The notes under the pieces are model-generated. The model did no database searches and was not told the DNA's origin. It was given only the letters and a program-made list of their open reading frames with translations. The translations under genes were made by a program, and so were the position numbers. A stretch of 64,000 nt of DNA from Planctomyces sp. SH-PL14 (GTDB lineage Bacteria > Planctomycetota > Planctomycetia > Planctomycetales > Planctomycetaceae), in assembly GCF_001610835.1 (NCBI RefSeq), contig NZ_CP011270.1, forward strand, positions 8,245,256 to 8,309,255, in the 5' to 3' direction. Positions 18,135 through 26,992 of this stretch are shown here, piece after piece (within the stretch, counting starts at the first letter, position 1; every line of letters starts with the position of its first letter).

Positions 18135-19109
18135 TCAGAGCGAGATTTTCTCGACAGTGTTGCGGGTCACCTTGCGTTGACGCCGGTCATAGAGACGAGT
18201 GGTGCGCGGGTCCGCATGCCCCGCCAGGAACTGCACGTCCTCCAGCGGTACGTTCTCTTCAAGCAGATTCGTCACAGTCGCTACGCGGCAGGAATGGGGA
18301 GACAGGTGAAGGGGCAAGCCGGCGTCGCGAAGTCGTCGCTTCATCATCCTGCAGATATCGACGTTTCGAATCGGTTTCGAGGTCAGCGCGCCGGTTCGAC
18401 CGGCGACCGAGCGGAAGAGTGGGCTGTCTTTGGGCGATGCTTTCCAGTCGAAGCTTGCAAGATACTCGACCAAGTAGCTCTGCAGATCGTGACGCACCGG
18501 GATCAGTCGCGACTTGCCACCTTTCTCCGAGAAACGAAGGTGATACTGTGTGCCGTCCCACTGCAGGTCACCCAAACGGAGTGCGGCAACCGCACCATCG
18601 CGGGCAGCCGTGTAGACGAGCGTCGCCATGATCGCGCGATCCCGCAGGCCTACGGGCCGTGTCAGATCAAAAGATGCGAACAGCTCTCGTAACTGCTGCT
18701 TGCTGATCTCCGGCGTCTTGCCTTCGACGACCTGATATCGCTCGCCGCGGACGCTGGCGGCAGGATTTAGGAATATCGCCTGCCGGACGGCCATCAGGTC
18801 GAAGAACGCACGCAATGCCGCGAGCGCGAGCTTGCGTGAGGGCACGCTTCCCGGATACTCATCGAGGAAACGACCGACATGGGCTGGCGTGATCCGCGCG
18901 AGTGGAAGGTCGAACGGCCCCATCCAATTGAGGAATCGCAGCACCGCACGGCGATAGGCGGCGCGAGTGTGCGGATTGCGGATCGTGGCCGAAAAGAATT
19001 CATCCCAGGCAAAACTTGCGGCGGTCCCTGCTTCGATAATGATCTGTGGAGCTGGGGGCGTCAGCAGACCGACACGTCCGCTTTCTTGGATCAGCGTCGG
19101 CCCCGTCAT
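18135..19109 (-). CDS. Tyrosine recombinase (XerC/D-like integrase)
   Basis: A 324-residue recombinase. The N-terminal SAM-like core-binding domain spans about residues 30-125 and the catalytic domain 130-324. Catalytic residues are visible in order: R170, K196 (SEKGGKSR), H272-x-x-R275 (HSCR), H298 (GHADPRTT) and the nucleophile Y307 (TTRLYDRR). It is XerC/D-like in size but is not near a dif-like site I can recognise. It lies beside a VapBC pair, a typical island arrangement, and is the first of two recombinases in the island. Confidence 0.9.
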   Translation of the reverse strand: MTGPTLIQESGRVGLLTPPAPQIIIEAGTAASFAWDEFFSATIRNPHTRAAYRRAVLRFLNWMGPFDLPLARITPAHVGRFLDEYPGSVPSRKLALAALRAFFDLMAVRQAIFLNPAASVRGERYQVVEGKTPEISKQQLRELFASFDLTRPVGLRDRAIMATLVYTAARDGAVAALRLGDLQWDGTQYHLRFSEKGGKSRLIPVRHDLQSYLVEYLASFDWKASPKDSPLFRSVAGRTGALTSKPIRNVDICRMMKRRLRDAGLPLHLSPHSCRVATVTNLLEENVPLEDVQFLAGHADPRTTRLYDRRQRKVTRNTVEKISL

Positions 19110-19140
19110 CGATTTCGCGCCCTGCGACCAGCGGTTGCCA

Positions 19141-19539
19141 TCAATGCTCCTTGTGTTGGCGGATCAGTTGCACCGACACGTCCAGCGTTGTTTCGCTCAT
19201 TCGTTTCTCGGCCGTGTAGACGGTGAGACCAAATTCCTTGCCTGCTGCCAGGCATGCACGGTCAGCGAAGGACAGTCCATGAGCTTTCGTGTGCGGCAGA
19301 ATGGATGCGGCGGCAATTGCGCGTTCGCGATCGAATGGGACGATGTTCAATTGCTGGCGATCGAGGAATTGCGACATCAGGACAATGTCGCCGCCGCGTT
19401 CGATGACCTTCTTTAGCACCTCACTGTAATTGATTGCCGAGACGGTCGCCGCGTACAAAATCGGCGCCACCATCTCTACCCCGGGCTCGCGGTTCAATAC
19501 TGCCAGTAAGGCGGAAGCGTCGAGGACCGCCTTACTCAC
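19141..19539 (-). CDS. vapC: VapC-type PIN-domain toxin (ribonuclease)
   Basis: A 132-residue PIN protein. Acidic active-site residues are visible: D7 (VLDASALL), E40 (INYSEVL) and D93 (SFADRACLA). The usual fourth acidic position is occupied by Glu (YTAEKRM). PIN toxins cleave tRNA or other structured RNAs. It starts at GTG, overlapping the upstream antitoxin gene by 8 bases (GTGAGTAA), the classical coupling of antitoxin and toxin. It is adjacent to the recombinase at 18135 and probably stabilises the island. Confidence 0.88.
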   Translation of the reverse strand: MSKAVLDASALLAVLNREPGVEMVAPILYAATVSAINYSEVLKKVIERGGDIVLMSQFLDRQQLNIVPFDRERAIAAASILPHTKAHGLSFADRACLAAGKEFGLTVYTAEKRMSETTLDVSVQLIRQHKEH

Positions 19540-19858
19540 GCGGCCTCGTCATAGCTTGCTTTTCCTGCCATCCGGCCTCTTCAGTCTCCTCCCGCCGCGT
19601 CTCATCGCGCCGCTCCGCCAGCAACTCATCGACTACGCTTATTCCGGGCGGAACGAGGGTACAGAAGTAGTCCTGGGCGGCCTTCAGCGCCTGTTCGGGG
19701 GTTTCGATGCGATAGCCGTCTGCCGTCTGGACGACCAGCACCTCATCGCCGGACGCAAGCTGCAACACTTCGCGGACAGGCTGTGGGAGCACAATCCGTC
19801 CGGACCGATCAAGCCGTGCCCGGTAAACATGGGCGTCAAGGGGTGTAAAATTCTGCAT
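19532..19858 (-). CDS. vapB: AbrB/SpoVT-type antitoxin of the VapBC pair
   Basis: A 108-residue protein with an N-terminal AbrB-like DNA-binding domain (ARLDRSGRIVLPQPVREVL, about residues 14-45). A helical charged C-terminal half probably wraps the toxin. The start at 19858 follows AAAGGAG at a good distance; an in-frame ATG at 19888 lies inside the probable operator. It overlaps vapC by 8 bases. It would bind the inverted repeat just upstream and repress its own operon. Confidence 0.85.
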   Translation of the reverse strand: MQNFTPLDAHVYRARLDRSGRIVLPQPVREVLQLASGDEVLVVQTADGYRIETPEQALKAAQDYFCTLVPPGISVVDELLAERRDETRREETEEAGWQEKQAMTRPRE

Positions 19859-19872
19859 GCCGTGTTTCTCCT

Positions 19873-19903
19873 TTTGTGGCACCTTCATTTACAAAGCCAC
19901 AAA
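19873..19903 (-). promoter_or_regulatory. Inverted-repeat operator of the VapBC operon
   Basis: Perfect 8-base arms TTTGTGGC (19873-19880) and GCCACAAA (19896-19903) are separated by 15 bases. They lie 14-45 bases upstream of the antitoxin start, and one arm touches the ribosome-binding site. This fits an antitoxin/toxin autoregulatory site. Confidence 0.55.
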
Positions 19904-20013
19904 TCGGAGATTCGGTCAAGCACTTTCGTTCTGCCCCGATCCCGCCCCTCGCCCATTAGAGCTAAATAACGTCCTTTATTTACCTCAAGAGCCAAGCGAG
20001 CGAACCCGAACTG

Positions 20014-21768
20014 TTAACGCGCCTCTAAAGGCGATTGTGGCTGAACGAGCATCCGCCGGTCCCGTCCGAGGTGCGACATGGCGAACACCACGCATCCCAG
20101 CAGCTCCATGGCTGCAATTGGAAGATACATGTGATTTGACCACCACATACTCATCGGAACGAATTTCAACCCGATGGTGAGCGCCAAGCCAACCCAACCC
20201 AAGATCTTCGTGCTCCTCCACCGGGGAAGTGTGCTCCCAACGAGGATATTGGAGAGACAGAGCACGATCAGGAAGAACTTCGATACCTCGACGATCTGCT
20301 CTGAGGTTGGAACACCAAGCAACACCGAGGGTGCGTAGATGAAGAACACGATGACACACGCGGCGAGAGTCGCGAGCATAGGTTCGTACATCCTCATCGC
20401 GACTGATCTCCACCGCGCAAGGCTAAGAAAGGTCAAGATCAGTACCAGAACCGACACGTTCAGCACTCCCCCCACTTTGATGAACGCCTCATTCGCCGGG
20501 TACCCTGCCTCAACGAGCCAGCCGTTCGCGACTGCGGCGAGACCGATCAGGAGTGCGAGGAGCAAGGCTGATCGCCCAATGAGATGCGAGTGATCAGTTT
20601 CGTCATCCGTGTTAAAACAGCGCCTGACCAGCAACTTCTCTTTCTCCAAGCGAGTGTAATTCACCGGCGCGAATAAGACGGGAAAGTTGTTCAACCAACG
20701 CCGCAGATCCTCGGCCAAATCTCGCGCCCGAGCATACTGGTCAAACGGATGGTACGCCATCGCCTTGCTGATGATGGCTTTTAGCGCGGGATCGTGAATC
20801 GGCAAATCATTCAGGGCGGTTGTCCACGCGGATGTCCCCGCACGACGCGATTTGACCGGCGGCTCCTGGCCGGTCGCGCAGAAAACCAGCACTGCGCCCA
20901 GTGCATATCGATCACCTGACATCTGCCAGCCTTCTGTACCAGGCTCGTGGAAGGCATCCCTGTAACCAACCGGCGCATTCGCAGAAGGGACGTGTTCTCG
21001 CCCGCCGGCGCAACCAAAATCGATAAGCTTCACGACGCCATTCTCACAGCGGTAGGCATTGTTCGGATGAATGTCGCCATGAGCGATACCGCTGTAATGG
21101 CAATGGTCAATAGCCTCGGCAAGCGCCGCAACGATTTCCGCAGCTTGTCTCTCAATAGCTCGAATTGGCATGACAGAGCGATCTTGTTCCTCGATCCATT
21201 TTCGAAGGGTCGTTCCCTCGAGATTCTCCATTGCGATATAGGGAGTCTCGCCGTCCTCCGGTGTCAGAATATGGCCCGCGTCGTAGACTCGCACAATATT
21301 GGGATGAACCCTTTTAAAGAGGATCTGCACTTCTCGAAGGGCGCGGTTCGTTCGCAGAGTCTGTTCATCGCTCTTGAGAAGCTTCAGCACCACGGTGACG
21401 TCGGAGAAGCGGGTCTTACACTTGTATACTTCGGAGGTTTGCCCGCGACCGAGCATTTCGAGCGGCAGGAATCCGGAGAGGTCATCCTGACGATTCACCG
21501 GATACCAAAGCTTTTCCGGATCTTCCTTCCGGATCTCCGCCTTTCGCACCTCCTCGATGTCTTCGATCGCAACAAGTCGAAGCAATTCCATGGCATGGGC
21601 TAGCGGCGCGGTCACGTCACACTGAGTTCGCACGGCTCGTTCTCGCGCGAGGTGAATCTCGTGAAGTTCCGTGCGATTCATTGTGGGCTGGACCGGATAG
21701 GTCGCGACCACTTGCTCAACAAGCAGACGGATATCGGCGATCGTGAACGTGTGCGGGATTTCGTCCAT
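20014..21768 (-). CDS. Membrane-anchored eukaryotic-like Ser/Thr protein kinase
   Basis: A 584-residue kinase. The N-terminal ~100 residues form a non-kinase region. The kinase domain (about 100-365) shows the Gly-rich loop LGRGQTSEVY (106-115), ATP lysine K129 (VVLKLL), the catalytic loop HGDIHPNN (230-237) and DFG (250-252). The loop has HGD rather than HRD, so activation-loop regulation may differ. The C-terminal third has about five to six hydrophobic transmembrane segments (about residues 400-570) instead of the usual extracellular sensor. It starts 30 bases after a sigma-like gene, the planctomycete sigma/kinase pairing. Substrates are unknown. Confidence 0.85.
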   Translation of the reverse strand: MDEIPHTFTIADIRLLVEQVVATYPVQPTMNRTELHEIHLARERAVRTQCDVTAPLAHAMELLRLVAIEDIEEVRKAEIRKEDPEKLWYPVNRQDDLSGFLPLEMLGRGQTSEVYKCKTRFSDVTVVLKLLKSDEQTLRTNRALREVQILFKRVHPNIVRVYDAGHILTPEDGETPYIAMENLEGTTLRKWIEEQDRSVMPIRAIERQAAEIVAALAEAIDHCHYSGIAHGDIHPNNAYRCENGVVKLIDFGCAGGREHVPSANAPVGYRDAFHEPGTEGWQMSGDRYALGAVLVFCATGQEPPVKSRRAGTSAWTTALNDLPIHDPALKAIISKAMAYHPFDQYARARDLAEDLRRWLNNFPVLFAPVNYTRLEKEKLLVRRCFNTDDETDHSHLIGRSALLLALLIGLAAVANGWLVEAGYPANEAFIKVGGVLNVSVLVLILTFLSLARWRSVAMRMYEPMLATLAACVIVFFIYAPSVLLGVPTSEQIVEVSKFFLIVLCLSNILVGSTLPRWRSTKILGWVGLALTIGLKFVPMSMWWSNHMYLPIAAMELLGCVVFAMSHLGRDRRMLVQPQSPLEAR

Positions 21769-21798
21769 TGGATTTTCACCTAGATGAGGCGTGCGGTT

Positions 21799-22440
21799 TT
21801 ATTGGGCAGGCGAAAACGCGTCTTCGTCAGAATGGTGCTCACCGCAGACAAGGCTCACGGCGGAAATGCGAGAAATGCGAACTGCGCCCGCTCGAAGCTC
21901 CAGCAGATCGGCGATCTCGCTGTCAGCACAGCCTGCGAAATGGCTCAACGCGAAGATCCGTGCGGCTGATGGGTCAGAAACCTGCAGTGCCGCGAATGCG
22001 TCGAGACGCTCGATCGCTTGAGCTGGGAACTGGGATGCGAAGTAAGGGGTCGTAACTGAGCGAACGTACGGCGTGTTCTTCTCACTCTCAGGTTTCGCGG
22101 CGTCCTCCGATGCAATGGATGCAGCTGCAATCTCGCGAAGAACATCTCGCAATCTGATGCAAAACTGGTCGATGAAGCAGAGCAGATGAGGCGCAAGAAG
22201 GGGCTCGGCTCCATTCAGCTCTGCATAGACCGTGTCGTAGAGCTGTTCGTTACTGACATCCGATTGCGCAGCCAGGACACGCGTGATGGCGGCGCGGATC
22301 TCGGTTCCCGCCGCAGGAAGTGTAGCTTCGCTTGCGAGCTGGTCGCGAAAGTCCAATCTACGCTCTGTATCTGCGCCAGTGGAATGAGGTGGCTGAGTGT
22401 CAGAAACGCTTCCTGGATTCAAGGGGGGGATGCGAGTCAT
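21799..22440 (-). CDS. Diverged ECF-like sigma factor paired with the kinase
   Basis: A 213-residue protein. A region resembling the N-terminal part of planctomycete ECF sigmas is visible (EQLYDTVYAEL, about residues 65-75). A region-4-like segment near the C terminus (RLDAFAALQVSDPSAARIFALSHFAGCADSE in part) ends in a helix-turn-helix-like helix. The conserved region 2 and the final WxxxRxWL-type helix are weak, so it may be a degenerate or anti-sigma-type derivative. GGAGG precedes the ATG at 22440. The stop lies 30 bases before the kinase start, implying an operon. Confidence in the family is moderate. Confidence 0.6.
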   Translation of the reverse strand: MTRIPPLNPGSVSDTQPPHSTGADTERRLDFRDQLASEATLPAAGTEIRAAITRVLAAQSDVSNEQLYDTVYAELNGAEPLLAPHLLCFIDQFCIRLRDVLREIAAASIASEDAAKPESEKNTPYVRSVTTPYFASQFPAQAIERLDAFAALQVSDPSAARIFALSHFAGCADSEIADLLELRAGAVRISRISAVSLVCGEHHSDEDAFSPAQ

Positions 22441-22507
22441 TGGAGCCTCCGATTAGGGGTGGTAGTGGTGGAAACTGAAGTTCCGGAATCTGCGGTTCGT
22501 GCAATCG

Positions 22508-23290
22508 TCATTGATCGGCGGGATCACTCCAGCACGTCATGTTCAAACAGTTGTGAAGCACGCGGTCGATATCCAAATGATGAATCGCCCAGATGTCATT
22601 GATCGCTCGAATCAGTGCTGGACGGGGAGTGGGTTTACTCAAGCGATCGTCAAAATACAGCTTTGCGCGCGACACAAATCGGGTCTCAAACGTGCCCAAA
22701 AGAGACATGCGAGCAGAAAGCCTCCCGGCCAGTTTCTGCCACAAAACGTCCCGCTCGATTGCGTCAAAGCTCGACCATTTTGTCAATATGTGCCAGTCCT
22801 CCAAAAGGTGACCCGAAGCCATGGCAAGCAGCAAACAGACATCGGGGTCCAGGTTTCCCAGGCTCAAAGACTTCTTCCCTGTCCGGTTCGGCCGCGCGTT
22901 CTCTGTCCTTCTCAACCAATCGGCGATACAGAAGGCTCCTGCAAGCCCAGCCAGGGACGCGCGAGCCGGTGAGATTGATTCAAACGGAAGGTTGTGCTGT
23001 ATTCCATAGTTGACCATGACGCCGGGGCCGATTTCGGCGTGAGTTACCCAACGACTCATCTGGGATTCACTTCTTCCCGTATCTGTTGCCATCTCGACAC
23101 GCGGAACGTCGTCGAGCTTCCACAGGCTGGAGTGATGGGATACCCAAGCTTTCCAGACCTCTTGGTTGTATTCGTCTTTGATTGTGATGCAGCGGCCGCA
23201 TTTCTTGCTCCACGCTTCGTTCTCGCGGGTACGTGTCCCTTCCGAGAGCGACCAATGCGGGCTGACAAATGGCGTTTCCAACGAGGACAT
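22508..23290 (-). CDS. Hypothetical protein, 260 residues
   Basis: No family is recognised. The start at 23290 follows GGGAG; the frame is open to 23392 without a better signal. It is soluble and Trp-rich (WKAWVSHHSSLWKL; AIHHLDIDRVLHNCLNM). Its middle has a small-residue-rich helix (ARASLAGLAGAFCIADWL). The gene ends 67 bases before the sigma-like gene, in the same direction. It may belong to that operon or to an unrelated island cargo module. Confidence 0.55.
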   Translation of the reverse strand: MSSLETPFVSPHWSLSEGTRTRENEAWSKKCGRCITIKDEYNQEVWKAWVSHHSSLWKLDDVPRVEMATDTGRSESQMSRWVTHAEIGPGVMVNYGIQHNLPFESISPARASLAGLAGAFCIADWLRRTENARPNRTGKKSLSLGNLDPDVCLLLAMASGHLLEDWHILTKWSSFDAIERDVLWQKLAGRLSARMSLLGTFETRFVSRAKLYFDDRLSKPTPRPALIRAINDIWAIHHLDIDRVLHNCLNMTCWSDPADQ

Positions 23291-23407
23291 CTGAAATCTC
23301 CCGAGGTGATATGCGTCTCGGACGGGTGTTTTCCCACAAAGGAATGCGCTCGAATTGCGTCCGACGCACGAGATGAGCCCAGGGTGTGTCAACCCTCACC
23401 GTTGGCC

Positions 23408-23692
23408 TCAACGGCTTTGGCCCGAACCCATATTTCGTACCTCGTCGGCCAGTTCCGGGCAAGCCTCGATCGTCTTTTCCTTCATGACATGCAACGAGTG
23501 GCGGAAAACGGCAACCGCAATTGGCGTAGCGTCGGGCGCTTTGGTTAGCCCAGAACGGTCAAAGATGAGGTTGGCTTCATGAACAATGTCGCTTCGCCGC
23601 TTGGCGGACAGATGGCCCTCATCGACCTTGTCCCAGAGCCAGCACAAGAATTCGCTCATCTCTTTGTTGAGTGGATGATCCGAGAACTTCAT
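23408..23692 (-). CDS. Small hypothetical protein
   Basis: A 94-residue soluble, helical, charged protein (EFLCWLWDKVDEGHLSAKRR). It lies 117 bases upstream of the 260-residue unknown gene on the same strand. Length and spacing are plausible for a real gene, but no homologous family or strong ribosome site is visible. Confidence 0.45.
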   Translation of the reverse strand: MKFSDHPLNKEMSEFLCWLWDKVDEGHLSAKRRSDIVHEANLIFDRSGLTKAPDATPIAVAVFRHSLHVMKEKTIEACPELADEVRNMGSGQSR

Positions 23693-24065
23693 CCAAGAAT
23701 GGTTAGCGCGATGTCTCCTCGATTGCCATCAGTGATTGTGATTTCGCCATTTAAGCCCGCATGTCTGTGACATTATTGCTACACGCATTGCTCGGCCGTC
23801 ATCGATTGTAAGAATTGCGTAGGTGAAAGCCGTCAGTGGTGCTGCGGCGGTTGATCGGTATCGAGTGTGATCGGCGTAAATGCGTCCAGTGCTGAGGGGG
23901 AAGATGTGCGATCTTGCGTCCGACGCATAGATACGCCACACGCAGGTGAATGTGAGGCATCAAGGCGACTTGGATCGTGCGTTCACCGCATCCGCGGACG
24001 TTGCAATAGCGTGAGAGTAAAGCCGATGCCAACCCATTCCTCGCACGCCGATGTGGAGGTCCTTC
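23693..24065. other. Intergenic stretch without a recognised gene
   Basis: About 370 bases between a minus-strand unknown gene and a possible small plus-strand reading frame. It is a divergent promoter region by layout. I saw no convincing RNA gene, hairpin or repeat. It marks the border between the kinase/sigma block and the mobility block. Confidence 0.35.
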
Positions 24066-24155
24066 ATGCTAACGGCTCTGTTCCTCCAGTGGCTTTTCCG
24101 CCGGCTGATTTGGCCTTCATGCGTGCGACGAAAGCATGACAAATGTCCGCTGTAA
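24066..24155 (+). CDS. Possible 29-residue small protein
   Basis: A short reading frame from ATG 24066 to TAA 24155 with TGGAGG 6 bases upstream. It encodes a hydrophobic, Trp-containing N-terminal half (LTALFLQWLFRRLIW) and a Cys/Lys-rich tail. It could be a small membrane peptide, or a leader ahead of the DUF1232 gene 72 bases downstream. Only the good ribosome site supports it. Confidence 0.25.
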   Translation: MLTALFLQWLFRRLIWPSCVRRKHDKCPL

Positions 24156-24227
24156 AATTGGGGCGTCAGGCGATGTAAAGCAGATGGCTTGGCAACGCCT
24201 TCCCGCGTCCTCACAAGGAGAATAATT

Positions 24228-24401
24228 GTGAAGCTGATCAAGGCAACGTTCGTGGGTTTTCTCGTCCTGGTGTATTGCATATCGCCGCTCGATTTCATCC
24301 CGGACATCATCCCCCTGCTGGGATGGGGCGATGATCTCGCGGCCCTGGTGGCCGGTGGCTGTAAGATCGCCGAAATCCTCAATGGACCGGCGACCGTGTA
24401 A
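24228..24401 (+). CDS. Short DUF1232 (YkvA-like) membrane protein
   Basis: A 57-residue protein starting at GTG 24228, 7 bases after AAGGAG. It carries the DUF1232 signature: YCISPLDFIPDIIPLLGWGDD, within a short hydrophobic chain. Proteins of this family are small membrane-associated units of unclear function. It is the first clear plus-strand gene of the mobility block and is followed by the ParB-like gene. Confidence 0.75.
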   Translation: MKLIKATFVGFLVLVYCISPLDFIPDIIPLLGWGDDLAALVAGGCKIAEILNGPATV

Positions 24402-24496
24402 TTCCGCCGATCCGGTATTTGGACAGTCCTCTTTCACGTTCGGCGGTTCGCTTCGCTCTTGCGAGGTGACCGCCTTCTCTTTTGGGAGAGTCGAAA

Positions 24497-25312
24497 ATGC
24501 CGAATGACATTCAAGACGTTCCGCTGTCAGAGATTGTGTGCCGCAAGCAAGTTCGACAGGAGTTCGATGAGGACTCGCTCAAGGAGCTGGCCCAGAGCAT
24601 ATTGGTCAATGGCGTTCTGGTCCCGGTGATCCTGCAACGGCTGGCGCCGCGCGAGCATCTGATGATTGACGGGGAGCGACGCTTTCGTGCATCGGGCCTT
24701 GCCGGCAAGTCGCACCTGCCGGCGATCGTCCGCGATGGAGCGATACCGCCCGCCGAGCTTCTGGTCCTGCAAACGACTGCGAATCTGCATCGTGCCGATT
24801 TGAGGCCAATGGAGAAGGCGCGCGCCATTGCGCAGCTGATGGAATCTGGCAAAATGACGGCAGTGGAAGTCGCAACGCGTCTTGCCCTCTCCGGGCCGAC
24901 CGTGTCCCGGCTGCTCAAGCTTCTGACGCTGCCAGAGGAAATGCAGAAAGAGGTTGATACAGGCCGCATCCCGATGAGTGCGGCCTGTGAGTTGGCCCAG
25001 ATCGCCGATCCGGTGGCGCAGGCCGCGGCGGCTGATCGCGTGATTCGCGGCGACGCGACCCGCGACGTTTTGGTGGGAGCCAGGCGCGCCGCCAAGAGAT
25101 CGGCGGATGAGCCAGGCGTCGCATCCAAACGCGTCACCGCGGTCCTTGAAAATGGACGGTCCGTGACAGTTGCAGGGGACGATCTGAATCTCGAGACGTT
25201 CATCCTGACGCTCGAAGAATGCCTGGCGCAGGCCAGAAAGCACAGGCCATCCGGAATCGCGCTGCCGACGTTTGTGCGCATGCTCCGCGACAAGGCCTGC
25301 GCATCGACGTGA
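24497..25312 (+). CDS. ParB-like DNA-binding protein of a mobile element
   Basis: A 271-residue protein. The N-terminal ParB/sulfiredoxin-like domain (about residues 1-90) has QVRQEFDEDSLKELAQSI, the ERRFRA box and NLHRADLRPMEKARAI, where ParB family members bind their nucleotide. A central helix-turn-helix follows (ATRLALSGPTVSRLLKLL). No ParA-like ATPase accompanies it, so it is more likely a plasmid- or ICE-type regulator/partition accessory than the chromosomal ParB. The start at 24497 follows GGGAGAG. Confidence 0.85.
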   Translation: MPNDIQDVPLSEIVCRKQVRQEFDEDSLKELAQSILVNGVLVPVILQRLAPREHLMIDGERRFRASGLAGKSHLPAIVRDGAIPPAELLVLQTTANLHRADLRPMEKARAIAQLMESGKMTAVEVATRLALSGPTVSRLLKLLTLPEEMQKEVDTGRIPMSAACELAQIADPVAQAAAADRVIRGDATRDVLVGARRAAKRSADEPGVASKRVTAVLENGRSVTVAGDDLNLETFILTLEECLAQARKHRPSGIALPTFVRMLRDKACAST

Positions 25313-25487
25313 CCTCCGACCTGGCCGCTCCTCCCTCCCCCCTGCGTCGTTCCTCCGTTGGCTTTCGTACTGGTGCAGATCCGCTGCTGCGATCTGCCTC
25401 GCGATCAGCCATAGGCCGCGTTTGTGATTGATGTAAGTGGAGAAACGCCAAGCGGGGGTTCTTACGTGTGAATTTGCGAGTCGAGAC

Positions 25488-26990
25488 ATGGTGCCAACTG
25501 CAATGCTGGGCCTGACGCTCGTCGTCATGCTTCTATTCTTCTTTTCACGTCACCGGCGACGGCGGTCATCGTCTCGAAGCTCACCGCTGGATGCAGTGCT
25601 GTTTCGTTGGCCTACCGGCGACCCGTTCACCATCCGCGATCTTCTCAATGGCGGTGTTGCGATCCTCGGCCGGGTCGGGTCGGGCAAGACGTCTAGTTCA
25701 GGAAAGTTGCTGGGAACGCAGATTGTGCGCAACGCCAAAAGCGGCGGGCTGATTCTCGTTGCAAAACCTGAGGATCTCGCCATGTGGAAAGCTATCTTCC
25801 ACGCCGCAGGACGGGATCGCGAGCTGTGGATCTTCTCGCCGCGCGAGCGATTGCGCTTCAACCTCCTCAATTTCATCATGAATGAGGACGGGCAGACGCG
25901 AAGCATCACTGACTGCATTCGGATCATCGGAGAGTGTCTTGGCAGCCACGAGGCAAAAGGCAGCTCAAGCCAGGACCCGTTCTGGGAGCAGCAGCAGGAT
26001 CGGATGCTGTATTACGCGGTCGAGATTGTGAAGCTGGCAACGGGTAGCGTCTCAGCCCCGGCCCTTCAGGCGTTCATCAACGGTGCCGCTCAGACACCGG
26101 AGGACTTGGAGAATGCGCAGTGGAAGCATGGACCACATTGTCAGTTGCTGCGTGCGGCCCACGAGGCCGCGTCTACCGAGCTGCAGAAGCACGACTGTGC
26201 CCAGGCGGTCGACTACTGGCTTGGTGAGTATCCGAGAATGGCGGATCGTACCCGGAGCAGCGTTTTGGCCGGAGTGATGGGGCTCCTCGCTGTCTTCAAC
26301 ACCGGCCTCGTCAAAGAACTTTTGTCAGGCGAATCCAACGTCAGCCCGAACGACATGTTCGAGGGAAAATGGATCATCGTCGATATGTCGCCGTCGGTCT
26401 GGGGCAGCTCGGGGAAGCTTGTTTGCTCAGCCTGGAAGTACGCAACGCAATGGAGTGTCCTTCGGCGGACTGCTGCTGCCGAGGATGTCTTCAACGTGAT
26501 CTGGGTTGACGAAGCCCAACAGCTGGTTTCCAGCTATGACGCACATTACATCGCCCAGTGCCGCTCCCATCTGGGTTGCCTTGTCTATCTCAGCCAGTCG
26601 TTGCCGGGCTATTACGCCAACTTCGGCGGCGAAGCGCGGGAGCATCGAGCGCAGGCTCTACTGGCGAATTTCACGCACACGATCCTGCATGCCGTAGATC
26701 CCGTGACTGCCGAATGGGCCGCCAAGAAACTCGGCCAGCGGCGCGAAACGATGTTTGGCGGCTCCAGCGGTCCCGGCGGCGATGTTTTCGACGACTTGTT
26801 CGGTCAGCCGCGTCTCACGGGCAGTTTCTCAGAACAGTACACGCCGGTGCTGCAGGAGAACGTCCTGATCAATGGTCTGAGGACGGGGGGAATCGCCAAC
26901 GATCTTGCGTGCGATGCCATCGTCATCCGCTCGGGAGAGCCATTTTCTAATGGTGAAAACTGGCTTCGCTGCACCTTTCTTCAGGAGTAA
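25488..26990 (+). CDS. VirD4/TraG-like coupling ATPase
   Basis: A 500-residue membrane-anchored P-loop ATPase. An N-terminal transmembrane helix (LGLTLVVMLLFFFS) is followed by a basic stretch. Walker A (GRVGSGKTSS) is at about residues 61-70, and a Walker B-like WVDEAQQ near residue 340. The C-terminal part (QSLPGYYANFGG ... LLANFTHTIL) resembles the sensor region of type IV coupling proteins, which link DNA to a secretion channel. ATG 25488 is preferred because it places the TM at the N terminus; the frame is open from GTG 25437 without a ribosome site. No relaxase is seen nearby. Confidence 0.75.
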   Translation: MVPTAMLGLTLVVMLLFFFSRHRRRRSSSRSSPLDAVLFRWPTGDPFTIRDLLNGGVAILGRVGSGKTSSSGKLLGTQIVRNAKSGGLILVAKPEDLAMWKAIFHAAGRDRELWIFSPRERLRFNLLNFIMNEDGQTRSITDCIRIIGECLGSHEAKGSSSQDPFWEQQQDRMLYYAVEIVKLATGSVSAPALQAFINGAAQTPEDLENAQWKHGPHCQLLRAAHEAASTELQKHDCAQAVDYWLGEYPRMADRTRSSVLAGVMGLLAVFNTGLVKELLSGESNVSPNDMFEGKWIIVDMSPSVWGSSGKLVCSAWKYATQWSVLRRTAAAEDVFNVIWVDEAQQLVSSYDAHYIAQCRSHLGCLVYLSQSLPGYYANFGGEAREHRAQALLANFTHTILHAVDPVTAEWAAKKLGQRRETMFGGSSGPGGDVFDDLFGQPRLTGSFSEQYTPVLQENVLINGLRTGGIANDLACDAIVIRSGEPFSNGENWLRCTFLQE

Positions 26991-26992
26991 TC

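Noticed and set aside
18135-19109. Chromosomal XerC/D dimer-resolution recombinase
   Set aside because: Size fits, but the adjacent VapBC pair, island context and lack of a recognisable dif site favour a mobile-element recombinase.
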